Below, piece by piece: positions 31,636 to 44,050 of a stretch of 64,000 bases of DNA (position 1 is the first letter of the stretch; every line of letters starts with the position of its first letter). The position numbers and the translations under genes are program-made. The notes under the pieces are model-generated. The model did not search any database and was not told the DNA's origin. It worked only from the letters and a program-made list of their open reading frames with translations. Source of the stretch: Serripes groenlandicus (lineage: Eukaryota > Mollusca > Bivalvia > Cardiida > Cardiidae); assembly GCA_031761405.1 (NCBI GenBank), contig JASEVX010000006.1:30746117-30810116 (forward strand), written 5' to 3'.

Positions 31636-32023
31636 TTAACCCTCTCCCGCATACGACAATTCTGCAACAGACGACTTTGGACATATTTTGTCAAAAAATA
31701 GGAAATCTCTATAATTGAATGGATAATCTTTGACTGAAAGTGGAAAACATTGTGGCAAAAGGAGAATTATCTGACTAAATTACGTCGATTTAGATTTGGT
31801 CCGTATTCACCAACGCGTCTAAATTGTAAATCGGACTAAATATTTAGATTTTCGGACTAAATATTTAGTCCGCTTCGGGGCATGCTAAATTAGCCGACTA
31901 AATTGGAAACAAAATGGCGACTGTTTTGTGCCCACCGCTAGAATATTTCTTTTGTAACTATGTTTTCAAAAAGCTGTCTGCTGCAGAGGCGTCAGAAAGC
32001 GTCTATATGAGTGAAAGGGTTAA
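31636..32023. mobile_element. TTAA MITE, family 1, carrying an inserted fragment
   Basis: Left half TTAACCCTCTCCCGCATACG ... GGCAAAAGGAGAA, right half TTCTTTTGTAACTATG ... GTGAAAGGGTTAA. The hairpin loop is replaced by 31768-31946. A half copy follows at 32030-32168. Confidence 0.8.
31768..31946. repeat. Fragment of the 12.5-kb insertion's end, inside a MITE
   Basis: Reverse complement of about 26820-26995, including CCGTATTCACCAACGCGTCT, the ATTTAGTC palindromes and GCGACTGTTTTGTGCCCACC. Confidence 0.85.
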
Positions 32024-32875
32024 TTGGTGTGACACTTTTCTGTATTTCTCTTTTCGCCTAAGTGTTTTCAGCTTTATGCAATAAATTGTTCTTTCAGTAA
32101 CAGAGAGTTTCTTAATGTTTTTTTCATAACCGTTTTCTGCAGATGTGTTGAGTGTGGGAAAGGTTTAATTTCCATATAGCAAAATGAGGTTTAAGCTAAA
32201 TGTTAAATACTGTTAAAAAGATACTTCGTGAATCACACTTGAGGTATTAGCTATATATATCACGATCACGCGCTTTATGTAATGCTTTCATTATTTGATC
32301 AAGTTTAAAAAAAAAAGAAAAGAAAAAAGAAGTTTCATTCGAGCCCGTCTTTGGGAAAAGATACACACTGGAATTTCTTTTCAGATGAACATGTACATTT
32401 AAAAATCATAATTTGAATATGATGTCATATGATTGGAAACATTAACATAAAACTGTTTTGCTAGAATGGATGTTAAGATTTCCTCAAAATATCATTGTTG
32501 ATGTTATTGAATCAAACTTGTCACATACTATCTCCTCGATTCGCAACTAATATAAACAATCTGTATGGTTTAATACGTCGTTTTTAACAGTATTTCACTC
32601 ATATCAGGACGCTTGCTGCGTGAATAACCAGTACTACCGGTAAGCTTGTCCTGACACCAGAGCACCAGTCATAATACCTTTCCCGTAAACCCTGAGCGAT
32701 TTGGAGGTAAGCCACTGCTACCATTTTAAAAGTCTTTGGCATGACCTTGTGGGGATCGAACCCTTAATAACCCACTCTCGAGGCAAACGCTCAAAACACT
32801 ACACCACATTGCGTACGGTACTCCTTTTAAGGAATTCATTATTTTTTTCCTGCAACTGAAATAAACAAGACCTTT

Positions 32876-33066
32876 ATCGACTTACAGGAAAACAAATTGA
32901 TAAATCAGTTAACTTAACTCCGGACTTACAGGAAAACAAATGAATATATCAGTCGACTTAACTCCGGACTGCCTTACAGGAAAACAAATTGATATATCTG
33001 TCAACTTAACTCCGGACTTACAGGAAAACAAATTGATATATCAGTCAACTTAACTCCACACTTACA
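32876..33066. repeat. ~44-bp minisatellite, four units
   Basis: Units of CTTACAGGAAAACAAATTGA followed by TATATCAGTCAACTTAACTC. Confidence 0.9.
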
Positions 33067-33164
33067 GAGTATTTAACCCTCATCCGGATTTCAACGAAAT
33101 TCAACGTCATCATTGATCTCGTTGTGTTTTCAATATGAATGGCGAAGTCTTTAACGTTTATATT

Positions 33165-33413
33165 GATTGATTGATTTATTAGAGTTTAACGTCGTTTTCA
33201 ACATTTCAACACCAGTACACCTCACAATATACTTGCCAAGCGACTGGTTGCTTTTCAACATAGACTGTTAAACAGCCCATTGGTAAATGACGAATGACGC
33301 ATGTCACAGTGACTTTTGTCAAACGTCGGAAAGAATGTTTTCCGAGCTGGGATTCGAACTCACAACCCCTGGAATGACAGCCTGTGTCACTACTGACTGA
33401 GCTACTGGGGCTC
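33165..33413 (-). repeat. tRNA-derived SINE
   Basis: Minus strand: GAGCCCCAGTAGCTCAGTCA (A box), GTTGTGAGTTCGAATCCC (B box), a central body with TTTGACAAAAGTCACTGTGA, and a tail ending in (AATCA)n near TGATTGATTGA. Full length about 249 bp. Confidence 0.75.
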
Positions 33414-33976
33414 TTAAAACAGACGAGTAGAGTGAACAGTGTGAACCCATATTAGGCTACATGAACATTTATGTGCATCACTATACAAATGTGCATATTT
33501 TAAGTTGACGCTAACACTCAAAATTAGAAAAAGTATTTTGTTATTGATAAAAAGAAAAATTCTTTATCAAATTATTGCCATATATGTAACAAATATAATT
33601 CCATCATTTACCGAAAACAGTTCAATATACTGCTAAATATATCTCTAAATTAAATCATTTATATATATTTCATAATGAAATGGTTTAAGGTAATATATAG
33701 TTAAACGCGTCGTGTGTTGTACAAACCTATTTAAAACGCGTAATAACGACATTTACAGCAATACATACCAGTATCTGACGTTACGTCTTTGCGATTTTTT
33801 TTTCAAAGACTGCGTGCACGACAGGATCAGGAAATATTGTTGAATGTCGCATATTGAAAGACGTTCTCAATATGAAGTAAAAGAAATTATAAAAAATACT
33901 TGACGTGTCTCCAGACAAGCAATATACACAGCAATTTAAATTGCAAATTAAGTGGAGATAATTCGATGTATATAAG

Positions 33977-34195
33977 AGCCTTCCTGCCAGAAAACCAACA
34001 TTGTGGACTCTGCGTAAAGTATCGATCCGGATCAGTCTAAGCATGCCGCGCAGGTATACCCGGATAGACACTTTTCGCCTCCTGTGGATTTTCTGATTCA
34101 GGAAACATTACTCTATACCTCTATCCACCTGGGACTGATCTAGGGCGACACATTACGCAGAGGCAATAATGTTGGTTTTCTCGCTGGACGGCTCA
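33977..34195. repeat. Foldback repeat, family 2
   Basis: GAGCCTTCCTGCCAGAAAAC and AACATTGTGGACTCTGCGTA at the left, mirrored by GTTGGTTTTCTCGCTGGACG at the right. Confidence 0.7.
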
Positions 34196-34381
34196 TATGT
34201 TAGAATGACCGAAATGTTTCCTCTTCAATCTGCATGATACAGTCCTTTCTTTTTCGGTGAAAGATAAGAGACAAACGTTCGAGAAAGTAGAACGTACTAT
34301 AAAGAGTTATTTATTGGTGTCACAAGGTTAATGGATATGTGACATGGCCCTTATGCGACTATGTGTTGGATAACGTTAACA

Positions 34382-34613
34382 TTAACCCTTTCCCACATAC
34401 AGCAATTACGTAGCGGACAATTTTGAAAACATTTACCCAATGATATGGAAACTCGATATTAAAGAACATATAATTATAAAATAAAGTTGAAAACATTGTG
34501 GCAAAAGAAGAAATTGATCATCATGAGCAATTTCTACTTTTGCTACAGTGTTTTTAAATGTAAATGTTGTCTGCAAAAGCGCCGAAACTCATCTGCAGGT
34601 AGGAAAGGTTTAA
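34382..34613. mobile_element. TTAA MITE, family 1
   Basis: TTAACCCTTTCCCACATACA ... GTAGGAAAGGTTTAA; core GTGGCAAAAGAAGAAATTGA. Confidence 0.78.
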
Positions 34614-34619
34614 ACCACT

Positions 34620-35980
34620 TTTGGTACAAACGTGTCTCGGTTTACATAATCTTTTGTTGAACAATGTCAGATTTCAATTGAAGCAGATATATATATCTTT
34701 TTATAGAAATTTGCTTTGTATATATGCAAACTCTCTCATTTTTATAGTATCTTTAAGTTTCAAAAATGTTTGAAAATATACTTTCTGTGTTTCAAATTAT
34801 ATAACCTTTGCTTTAAAGAAATATAATATGAAATCTCAAAGAGATTAGAATTACCACAAGTTTGAACTTAAACCATTTTTTTTTCCAGCCAAAATATATA
34901 TCACGACTCAAATAAATGATCAACTTTTTTTTCAGATTTTGAATTTCAGTTTGGTAGTACTTTAACATTTAGTAAGTTATCCGAATTTTAGGACAACTGT
35001 ATAATACAAATAGCGGGGATTTGGTATGAAACGCCTCTAGCGATTTAGGGTCTAATTGACACCCCGTAACGGACCCATACAAAGTTGAATACATAATTCC
35101 GTCAATTTCAATAATTATCTCCCTTGTCGGCCATTTTAATAGGCAAATATGATGAGCATTAATAGAGAATATTTTTAAAAAGAAATGTGATAATTAGGAA
35201 AACACCAAGGAATTTGAGTTTGTCAACCATATATGTCGTATGATCTGATTATATCAACTTCTTGGTGTAATGTTTTTCGCACATTCAATTGTTTAATTTA
35301 ATTGTATTTGATAATTATCTATTCAAGAAAAAGTAAAATGACTGACAAGGGAGATAATCATTGTAGTTGTGGGAACTATGTATTGTCATTGAACACATGA
35401 TGATATTGTTTTTCTTTGTCAGACAGTGACAGTAAAAACTCGGATGAGACTTCTAATAGCATATGGACCATATGGAAACTGTTTGTAGAAGTTTAACGAG
35501 GAATTTTGGGTTCATTTTCACAAATTTTCTCAAATGAAAACTCAGAACGCATGTGCTGTAATTCTAATATTTTAACAGAAAATGTCTTTGGAGTTCTTTC
35601 AATTACATAAGTTTTGTCAAATTAAATCCATTTTCCGTCTGATATCCCAACAAGTTACTACATTTTGTATGTTGGACATGAACTGCTTTCTGTAATTAGC
35701 AATATAAATCTAGAGGCTTTGAACTAGAATGGAAACAGTCCATTCATTTTATTTTTTTTCCACAGATACATGAAACTTCATTGATATTATATACACTCTA
35801 TAACTATCAATTTAAATGTATGAGACGCAATGGTGGTCAGAAATGGAGAACTACTGGAAAAGAGAGATTGGGGACTGATCGCAGTCTGCGGAATTCGCCA
35901 ACTAAAGCAATTGGCTCTGACGAGGCCCTTGCTAAAAACGAATATAAGCGCTTGATTATTCAACCGCTTAACTAGAATTT
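34620..35980. other. No gene or named repeat recognised
   Basis: AT-rich unique-looking DNA, open frames all below 65 codons. Confidence 0.6.
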
Positions 35981-35984
35981 CTAA

Positions 35985-37087
35985 TTAAAATAAGAAAGGG
36001 TCATTATTTGCATTATATGCAATATGGAGTAATCTTATTTGATCATTTATATAGTTGTGATAGTTGGGAAGGGTTGTATAACATTTCAATGCAATGCGTC
36101 ATTCAGTTACTGAGATCAGGTATCTTAATGTAGTTGCACGCACAATTTTAACCGGTATTTCTAAGTAAAAAGGGCCACAATTTGCATAATATGCAGGAAA
36201 GAGTTACCCAGCTTAATTCTTTTCTTATGTGAGATGGTTGGAAATAGACGAATAAAGTTCCAATGCAATGCGTCAAGTAGTTACTGAGATATGATATATT
36301 AATGCAGTTGCGCACCAAACTTTAACCATAATTTCTGAGTAAAAAAGGGCCATAATTTGTATTGTATTGTATTTAGTTATGTTACTTAATTATTCATATA
36401 GGTGTGATGGTTGGAAAGGGTTGTATAAAGTTTCAATACAATGCATTAAGTAGTTACTGAGATATGGTGTCTTAATGTAGTTGCACGCACAATTTTAACC
36501 AGACATTCCAAGTCAAAAAGGACCTTAATTTGCATTATATGAAGGAAACTTAATTTTTTACTTAGGAGTGATGGTTGGGAAGGGCTGTACAAAGTTTAAA
36601 TGCAATTCATCAAGAGGTTACTGATATATGAAATATTAATGTAGATGCATGCAAAACTTTAACCATAATTTCTAAGTAAAAGAAAGGACCATAATTTGAA
36701 ATGTATGCAGGATGGAGTTATCTTACATAAATATTAACATAGATGTGAAAGATGGGAAAAGTTGTATAAAGTTTCAATGCAATGCATCAAGTATTTATTG
36801 GGATATGCATTCTTAATGTAGTCGCACGCAAAACTGTAACCAGAATTTCCGAGTAAAAAAAGGGCCATAATTTGCATCAAATGCAGGATGATTTATCTTA
36901 TTTGCTAAATTACATAGATATGATGGTCGAGAAGCCTTGTAGAAAGTTTCAATGCAATACATCAAGTAGTAACCGAGTTATGGTATTATATATGTACTTG
37001 TATGTAAAACCTTAACCAAGGTGTGACACCGACGCCGACGCCAGGGTGAGTGGAATAGCTTTCATAATCTCCGATTAGTCGAGCTAA
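35985..37087 (+). repeat. Tandem ~190-bp units ending AGTCGAGCTAAAA
   Basis: Five to six diverged units, each with ATGGTTGGGAAGGGTTGTAT, AATGCAATGCATCAAG and TTAATGTAGTTGCACGCA. The end GTCGAGCTAAAA matches the 16023 element, so this is an expanded copy lacking its 5' end. Confidence 0.8.
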
Positions 37088-37368
37088 AACCCCAATCGTA
37101 GCGTATTTATGACATGTGTATATGAACGGTGCTCAAGGAAAACCAATCTTACAGTAATTATTACACGTGTAGATTAGCGGTGCTCAAAGAATGTGAAGAC
37201 CAAAAGTTGCTCGTACTCCTTTTTCCTAAATGCTTTCAAAAGTCGTCTGCTGTACATGCGTTAGATTTGTCACTATCAGGGAAGTGTCTAAATGTGTTGC
37301 ATTAGTGTAGTCATATTTCTGTACCCGTCACGGGCAGTTCCTTCAAAGTATCGTATTACATGGGTATT

Positions 37369-37396
37369 TGTGTGTGTGTGTGTGTGTGTGTGTGTG
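37369..37396. repeat. (GT)n microsatellite
   Basis: About 14 uninterrupted TG units followed by AGAGGGGGG. Confidence 0.9.
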
Positions 37397-37486
37397 AGAG
37401 GGGGGAATATTATGGTATTTGTGCTCGCTAAAACCGGGTGATTTACATGCGTAGATTAAACTTTACTCGCATTCAAAGTCATTTTG

Positions 37487-37893
37487 TCCCATGTTAATTC
37501 TGCAGCCGACGACATTAGTAAACATTGTGACAAAAATAGGCACTGCTCATAATAAGCAATCATTCTTTTTGCCACAACGATTTTAAGTCTATCCAATGAT
37601 TAAATGTTATTTACAGAGGGTTTGCATTACTTTTGTCAAGGAGTTGATTGTTATATATGGGAAAGGTTTAACCGCATGCAGTTTGGTTGTTGGTTGGAAA
37701 CCGCCTACAACAAATCTGCAGCAGACGACTTTGGAAACATCTATTGTGGCAAAGGGGAGGTATTGTGGGAAGCGGAAAAGTTGCTCATCAAAAGACAAAA
37801 GGGAGAAAATTGCTTTATCAACTTCCATTTGCGCCATCCAGTTTTCACAAGTCGCCTGGTGCAGACGCATAAAAGTGTCGGTTGAAAGGGTTA
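37487..37893. mobile_element. Two adjacent degenerate family 1 MITEs
   Basis: First copy ends ATATGGGAAAGGTTTAA at about 37671; the second runs from GCCTACAACAAATCTGCAGC to GTTGAAAGGGTTAT. Overlapping open frames of up to 103 aa here are incidental. Confidence 0.65.
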
Positions 37894-38146
37894 TCAGGAA
37901 GTTATAACTTTTACGTATTTGCGAAGTTCAAGATTTTTTTTTTAATGTTCAGCTTTTGTCAATACTGGTTGAAACAAGATATTTACTCTTTTGATCTGTG
38001 TTATGAACGACTTTATACCATTTAATTATGTGTGTTCTCTCATGTATTGATAGATCGCGCATGCTACAGATATACATATCTATGTTATGTTTGCGGTTAG
38101 TCCTACGTTACAATATAGGAACAGTGTATCGTAACAACTGATATTG

Positions 38147-38359
38147 TTAACCCCTTCAGCGCCGAATTGTTTAAAGTAGACTCTTCCATGTTCAAACTCG
38201 GACGACTCTATTTTCATGTTATATGATTTTTGGAATATTTCTATAACTCACAGCCAAACAATGCAGATTTCAGGTGAGACAGCTCGTTACGAGCTGACTC
38301 ACCTGAATCTGCATTGTTTGCAAACAGCTCAATATTGCCTTTGGCGCTGAAAGAGTTAA
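38147..38359. mobile_element. TTAA foldback MITE, family 3
   Basis: TTAACCCCTTCAGCGCC ... GGCGCTGAAAGAGTTAA. The centre is a strong hairpin (CAATGCAGATTTCAGGTGAG / CTCACCTGAATCTGCATTG). A near-identical copy is at 57001-57214, where an empty site exists in the other palindrome arm. Confidence 0.85.
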
Positions 38360-38562
38360 CATGTAACGAATAGATTCATATCCATTGTTCCCATTGTGCG
38401 CGAACCCTTTCAATGCTGAATTGTTAAAATACATTTGTTAAGCTTGAGCATTGGGGAGAGTCCGTGAAAATGCTAGGAATATCAAAATACAAAGGTTGAG
38501 TTGAGCTTTAGGCTGGCCTGGCTCTTTACTGGTACCACAGGCGTCATCATCAAATCGATTCA

Positions 38563-38790
38563 AGCAACTTTCCCACATTAAATAAATCTGCAGCAGACGA
38601 CTTTGAAATGATCAAGTTCAAAATATATAAAATCTCTATAAATGATAGTATGATTATTAATTAGAGTTAAAATCATTGTAGAAAATTGAGAATTTGCTCC
38701 TCATTATCAATTTCTCCTTTTGCCACAATGATTTCAAAAGAAATCTATTGCAGAGGCGTCAGAATGCGTCTGTAAATGGGAAAGGATTAA
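38563..38790. mobile_element. TTAA MITE, family 1, degenerate
   Basis: Right terminus AATGGGAAAGGATTAA; left terminus CAAGCAACTTTCCCACATTA has lost its TTAA. Confidence 0.7.
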
Positions 38791-38799
38791 TGAAAAACA

Positions 38800-40545
38800 A
38801 ACAATAGAGAAACGTAAACAGATACGAGCCACCAAGTCTAGCGATTTGGAGTCTCCGGGATGACATCGTTTAAATTTATATTGTCGTGAAAATGTTGTAG
38901 CTACAATTTTAGATTTTTATCAGAAGATGCATTTATGTCTATATATCATTTAAACGGACTGTGAAGACTCTGGTGAGACTGTGTGGATGTACAGGCTCAT
39001 CAGAGTCTTCACTGTACGCAGATCTACATTAAGACTTGATAGTCGCAGCTCACGTCTTAAAGGCTGCGTAATATGCATTTTAAATGAGTAGTGACGGTTT
39101 GATATTTATTCGGCATGTGAAGATAATGTCTGTATCCTGTTCTCGTTCGAGTTTGCAATATAATATTAAGAGGTTTTTTTATAATTAAAATGTAAATTAA
39201 AACCATAGCTATTTAATAACACCCACCGCTGCCACCATTTGTAACGTGTACCGGCGTTAAGCCATCGCGGGTCACCCATCCAGGCACTAAAACCAGGGAA
39301 CAATAGGTTTTTAGTTTAATGCGTAAAACGAAAACAAATATACCTATCCCCAACGCGTTGACCTCGATCTCCCAAAATTATTGTAAACATTTGTCTGCGC
39401 ATGCGCGTCCTTTATTCCCCCTTAATATATTCTTAAATCGCAAAATTTAGCCCAATAACTTCGCATTTATGAAAATATTCTCATGTTCCTGTTATTAAAA
39501 CCCCATTGGTTCCCGGTGATGTTACATAGACTCCGCTCTGGTATACTGCTTGTGTCCAGTGATGGAGAAATGTAACGGGAACATTACTGTGGAAGCCTGC
39601 TTTTATAGCGATGTTGGTAGAGTGGTTGACCTTTTCGTAAAGTTAAGCAACGTTATCATAAACTTATACCCTATATCTAAAAGCGGGTTTCGAATAAAAA
39701 AGTATTTCTTAAGCCATACAATGCTGATTCCCGCGCTAACATCGAACTGCTGCATCTTGCAGCAACTCTTGTATACTGTATAATTTGTAATAAAATAACC
39801 ATTCGGGAGGAAATAAATTAAAATTTCCATTTTTAGTAGGGACTAGATTTCCTGATATCATAAAATTGTTGATTATTGTGAAAAAAAGGTTGTCAATTTG
39901 AATTCCGCTTACTACGTTTCAGTTAAATATCGCATTTTTGTTCCCACGAACGACATCGGTAAAATGGCATTCTGATTTCCTTAAAATCGGCTTCACAGAT
40001 TTTCTTGAAATTCTGGTAACTTTTAGTAAAGGTATCGTTATTATATGTAGTTATTAATACAATCTCTCGGGATAATCTTAAGTATAACTATAAAATATTG
40101 GAGAGAAATTCTCGTTAAAAATCGACTTTTGTTGTCTGAATCGTCATGGCAGATGCATTGAATTTATATCATGACACAGGTTACTTTATCTTCTATAATT
40201 CGGTGTTATTGGTGTTTGAATACGACTTCAAATGAGACAGTAATAGCGATTCATTTAACCACACTGTTATTGTCAGAAAAAACATACGTTTTGACGTCGA
40301 ACACGACGTTATTTAAAAGGTATGATTCCACCTTACTTCCATTGCTTGTAACATATTTCAGATAATTGAACGCCCGATCACGATATTTTGTTTATAAATC
40401 ATGCATATTTGTATGATGCATTTAATGTAACGAATATTCTATGGTGACGTATAGGCCCACGGAGCCGGGTGTATTATAACGAATAATTATTGTTAAATAA
40501 TGAATGTATATTTAAATTGTTATAACACATGTCACAATAATACAC
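38800..40545. other. No gene recognised
   Basis: AT-rich DNA. An imperfect foldback lies near 38955-39005 (GACTCTGGTGAGACTGTG / CATCAGAGTC). A 77-codon frame at 39550 shows no domain. Confidence 0.55.
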
Positions 40546-41955
40546 AATTTACTTACTTACTTACTTACTTACTTACATATTTACAATACAAAATTAAAGG
40601 AAAACGCTTGAAATATGACCAGGTACAGTTCCATCAACCTGACTTAGCGCTAAGTAAGACGTAAATTCTTAATCCCCCTTGTATTTTGTAACATATGAAG
40701 GGTTAAATGTATTTAAGTAAATGACTCAGTTGACATAAATAGTTACCTTACTGACTAACAATACTTGTTTAGAAATGAACTATTTTGACATTTTTATTAG
40801 GAATGCAAAACTGATGAATTTTGCTTTTAATTATTGAAGTATTACTTAAGCACTAGGTAAGGTTGATGGAACTGGATCCAGGTTATAATGTATCAGCAAT
40901 TGATTCATATTCATTTTGAAATAATGTCAAATGATGCCAGTGTAAAAGTTGTATGACTAGTCAATTTCACCGGTTTTGTCCTTGAAACAAGGGATATATA
41001 AAAGACGATAAAGCCTTTATAGCATCAACTGTTATTTTAGCGTAAATTACAATGCCCATACATTAGTATTAAAGGTGCTGAACTCCAGATGGAGATCAAC
41101 ACTGTTGAAATGTTAAAACTTCTGCAAATATTGCTTATAGTGACAACAAAGTAAGTAATACATGGTCCAAAACTATTTCCGAAATAAATGTTGAAAAACA
41201 GTCAATTGAAAGTCACATAATAACATGGAGTCGCCTGCTTTTCAATGAACATGGAATAATCTACTTTAGAAAATACGGCACTTAAAGTATTAATCGTTTA
41301 TTATGGTTATTTTATTCATTGTCGAAATAACAGATCCGACCGTAACCGATTGTTTAGCGTCGGAAATTTGAAAACGGGCGCCCGGGTTTGATCCTCAGTC
41401 GCGGGGATCATGGTGGACACACCTTGGCCAAGGCACATTTCCTAGCCTAGAATTGGTTTATCTGTACAGGGAGCATGAATACGTTAACTATCGCCGCGAT
41501 ATAACTGAAATAGTGTTGGAACAGCATAACAATCCAATAAGAAAGTTGTCGAAATGGGTCAACTTTCACCATGTTAAGTGCAAGGCAAATACAGTGATAC
41601 ATACATATACCTGTATCAATAGAAACAAGAGAAAGTTGATGCAAGGCATCATTGTCGCAGGAAAAGACTGCATTCATTTATTTTTTAACACACATACATT
41701 CTTGACTTTCATTAGTCATTCACAAAATGTTTTCACTAAGAACTAATTGAAAGATTTTTTAAATTCCACATACAAATTCCAGGTTTACATTTGGTGTACA
41801 CTCCAGTGTGACGTCACTTTAAATTACAGCATATTGTTTACAATTGTTCTGAATTTCCGCATTTATTAAAAATATTGTTTAAAGAGAATAAATCTCGATA
41901 AATTAAATGTTATAAAAGCCTTGTTGCTAATTTTGTATAAAATCAAAAGGTTATT

Positions 41956-41961
41956 GATAGG
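41956..41961. other. Left copy of GATAGG target duplication
   Basis: GATAGG is repeated at 44738-44743 directly after the other end of the small Polinton; the uninterrupted single copy is at 60464-60469 (complementary strand). Confidence 0.9.
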
Positions 41962-43454
41962 AGTAGTATAGGCAGTGGTTTGGTTGTAAACAAAGATGAC
42001 GTAATCGGCGGCCATTTTGTTGACCTAGTTACTATTTATAGTATCTCATTTGCATATAAGGATTGACACGAGAGAGGACGCCATTTTGTAGTTATTTATA
42101 TACAATGACTGCGCACATGTGGCGGCCATTTTGAATGATAGGTCTATATTTAGAATGACATCATAGGTCTATATTTAGAAAGCTTTAACAATGGAGCAAG
42201 TGTTTCAGTAGCACCCTTCGGGCGAGACCACCAACGATTCGTCTCTAGCCTTCTACCAATAGATTCTAGCGGGTATGTTGTTGGAACCCTCGAAAATAAT
42301 GGCGGGGAAATTCGACCTAACCTTTGCTACATTGTTTCGGGAAACCTGACACGAGACATCCATACAACACGATATATCCCTTTAAAATGTCGTATAGTCG
42401 AGCCGAAGCACGCAGTCAAACATGTATGGTAAAGCAATAAATTTAACGTCTTACCTCGAGAACGTCCAGAGTTCAAATGACAGATGCGCATGTCCTGACA
42501 CCACGATCTATTTTTAGACTCGGTATTTCACCATATTTTTACAAATAGATTATGTGTCATGTTCTATAAATAGATTATATGTCATTTACTATAAATAGAT
42601 ATTTCTAATAGTTCTATATTTAGAATGACATCATGTGTCTATATTTAGAAAGTGTTGGAGCTGGCGGAGAAATTCGACCTACCCTTTGCTACATTGTTTC
42701 GGGAAACTGAAAGATCCATACGACACTATATATCCCTTTTCGTATAGTCGAGCCGAAGCATGCAGTCAAACATTAGATTCTAGCAGATATGTTGTTGGAA
42801 CCCTCGAAAATAATGGCGGGGAAATTCGACCTAACCTTTGCTACATTGTTTCGGGAAACTGAAACATCCATACAACACGATATATCCCTTTAGTATGTCG
42901 TATAGTCGAAACACGCAGTCAAACATGTATGGCAATAAATTTAACGTCTTACCTCTAGAACGTCCTGAGTTCAAATGACAGAGGTCCCAATCTATTTTTA
43001 GATTCGATATTTCACCATCGCTATCGGATATTTCATCAGACCAGGTGTGAGAACAATATAGCATTGAAATGTCAAAGAAAACGTGGACAATGGATGAATA
43101 GACTCTGTAAACTCTATCGATTGAGGAGGTCAAACCGGAAGTTTGGTCTGTCTGTAAACCGGAAGTGACGTCATTATATATTACAATGGTCATATCTTCC
43201 TTAGTTCTGAACCGATGTTTACAATTTGTATATCATTCGAAAGCTCTCATCGAGATATGAGTATATTCGAATTTGAAAGATATCCGATCAATGTTTTCAT
43301 GACATTGTACTTTAAATAAGCAGCGCAAGGGGTAAATGAAAAACAAAGACATGAATACAATTTCTACAATTTTATTATATAATCAAGTATTGTAGTTCGC
43401 ATAATCAAAATAACTAACACTATTTATTGAACACAGCATTCACAAATCACGATT

Positions 43455-43526
43455 CATTAAGGGATAAAAATGATTATCAATTCGTCTCATACTCCATCCA
43501 TGACGTCTATGAATAACTGTCAACCG
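43455..43526 (-). pseudogene. Protease 3'-end relic
   Basis: The minus strand encodes an IHRRHGWSMRRI-type peptide matching the C-terminal part of the protease at 4284-4724 (IHRCLGWSMRRI). The catalytic residues are deleted. It fixes the deletion breakpoint that made this small element. Confidence 0.75.
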
Positions 43527-43587
43527 TTCCGTTATGTTGTAAACGTGGTTAATTTAGGGCTCCCCCCGGCATTTTCTTTCCGATAAT

Positions 43588-43848
43588 TTAGTCATGTAGT
43601 CCCGGTGGTCCGTGTATTCGATACCCCTTTTTCGCATTGTCAATCATGGTATGTTGTCTTTTCCTGGATACCTCTGATTTGGCTAGTTCAACAGCTTGAG
43701 CCACGGGTGTCACAAAGTTAATGGTGGGTTCTTTCATCGTCCCACCCATCTGAATTTTTTCCACGACGTATTGTCCTTTATGATTAGGTTTCAACTTCCC
43801 TTCGGCCATCCGTTGAAAATGTCGTGTCCACATTTCTACTCTATCCAT
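43588..43848 (-). CDS. 86-aa Polinton structural-type protein
   Basis: Begins MDRVEMWTRHFQRMAEGKL and contains INFVTPVAQAVELAKSEVSR and a basic middle (KRQHTMIDNAKKGYRI). I recall proteins of this 'M-x-x-V-E-x-W-x-x-H-F-x-x-M-A' opening followed by 'V-T-P-x-x-Q' and a basic tail in other invertebrate Polintons; the role is probably structural or DNA-binding. No counterpart survives in the large Polinton of this window. The ATG is about 67 bp after a CTATAAGGGG element. The frame is intact although the element is a deletion derivative. Confidence 0.65.
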   Translation of the reverse strand: MDRVEMWTRHFQRMAEGKLKPNHKGQYVVEKIQMGGTMKEPTINFVTPVAQAVELAKSEVSRKRQHTMIDNAKKGYRIHGPPGLHD

Positions 43849-43914
43849 CGTTGACGTAAGTGAAGTACACAGCGAGTGATAGTTTTATCTTTGGCTATTA
43901 GCTGTAACTTTCCT

Positions 43915-43924
43915 CCCCTTATAG
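43915..43924 (-). promoter_or_regulatory. CTATAAGGGG promoter element
   Basis: Same decamer class as 5675-5684 and 7525-7534 in the large Polinton; precedes the 86-aa gene. Confidence 0.5.
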
Positions 43925-44050
43925 CATGTCTTCACCATCACTGTCGTCGCTACCACCATAGCTAACGTCGTCGTTCTCAGACTTCACTATACCTTCTATT
44001 AAATAACGGTGTTTCTTAATGGCCGACTGTATGGCCTGTTCTAGTATCAT
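43919..44050 (-). CDS. 43-aa acidic-tailed peptide frame
   Basis: Starts MILEQAIQSAIKKHRYLIEG and ends in an acidic tail with GGSDDSDGEDML. It begins at the inner edge of the right inverted repeat. It could be a small gene or the end of a longer deleted one. Only open frame and position support it. Confidence 0.35.
   Translation of the reverse strand: MILEQAIQSAIKKHRYLIEGIVKSENDDVSYGGSDDSDGEDML

Noticed and set aside
33350..33413. tRNA gene on the minus strand
   Set aside because: A and B boxes are present but the cloverleaf stems do not pair well and the sequence continues into a SINE body.
37596..37907. Four overlapping frames of 61-103 aa
   Set aside because: All inside two MITE remnants.
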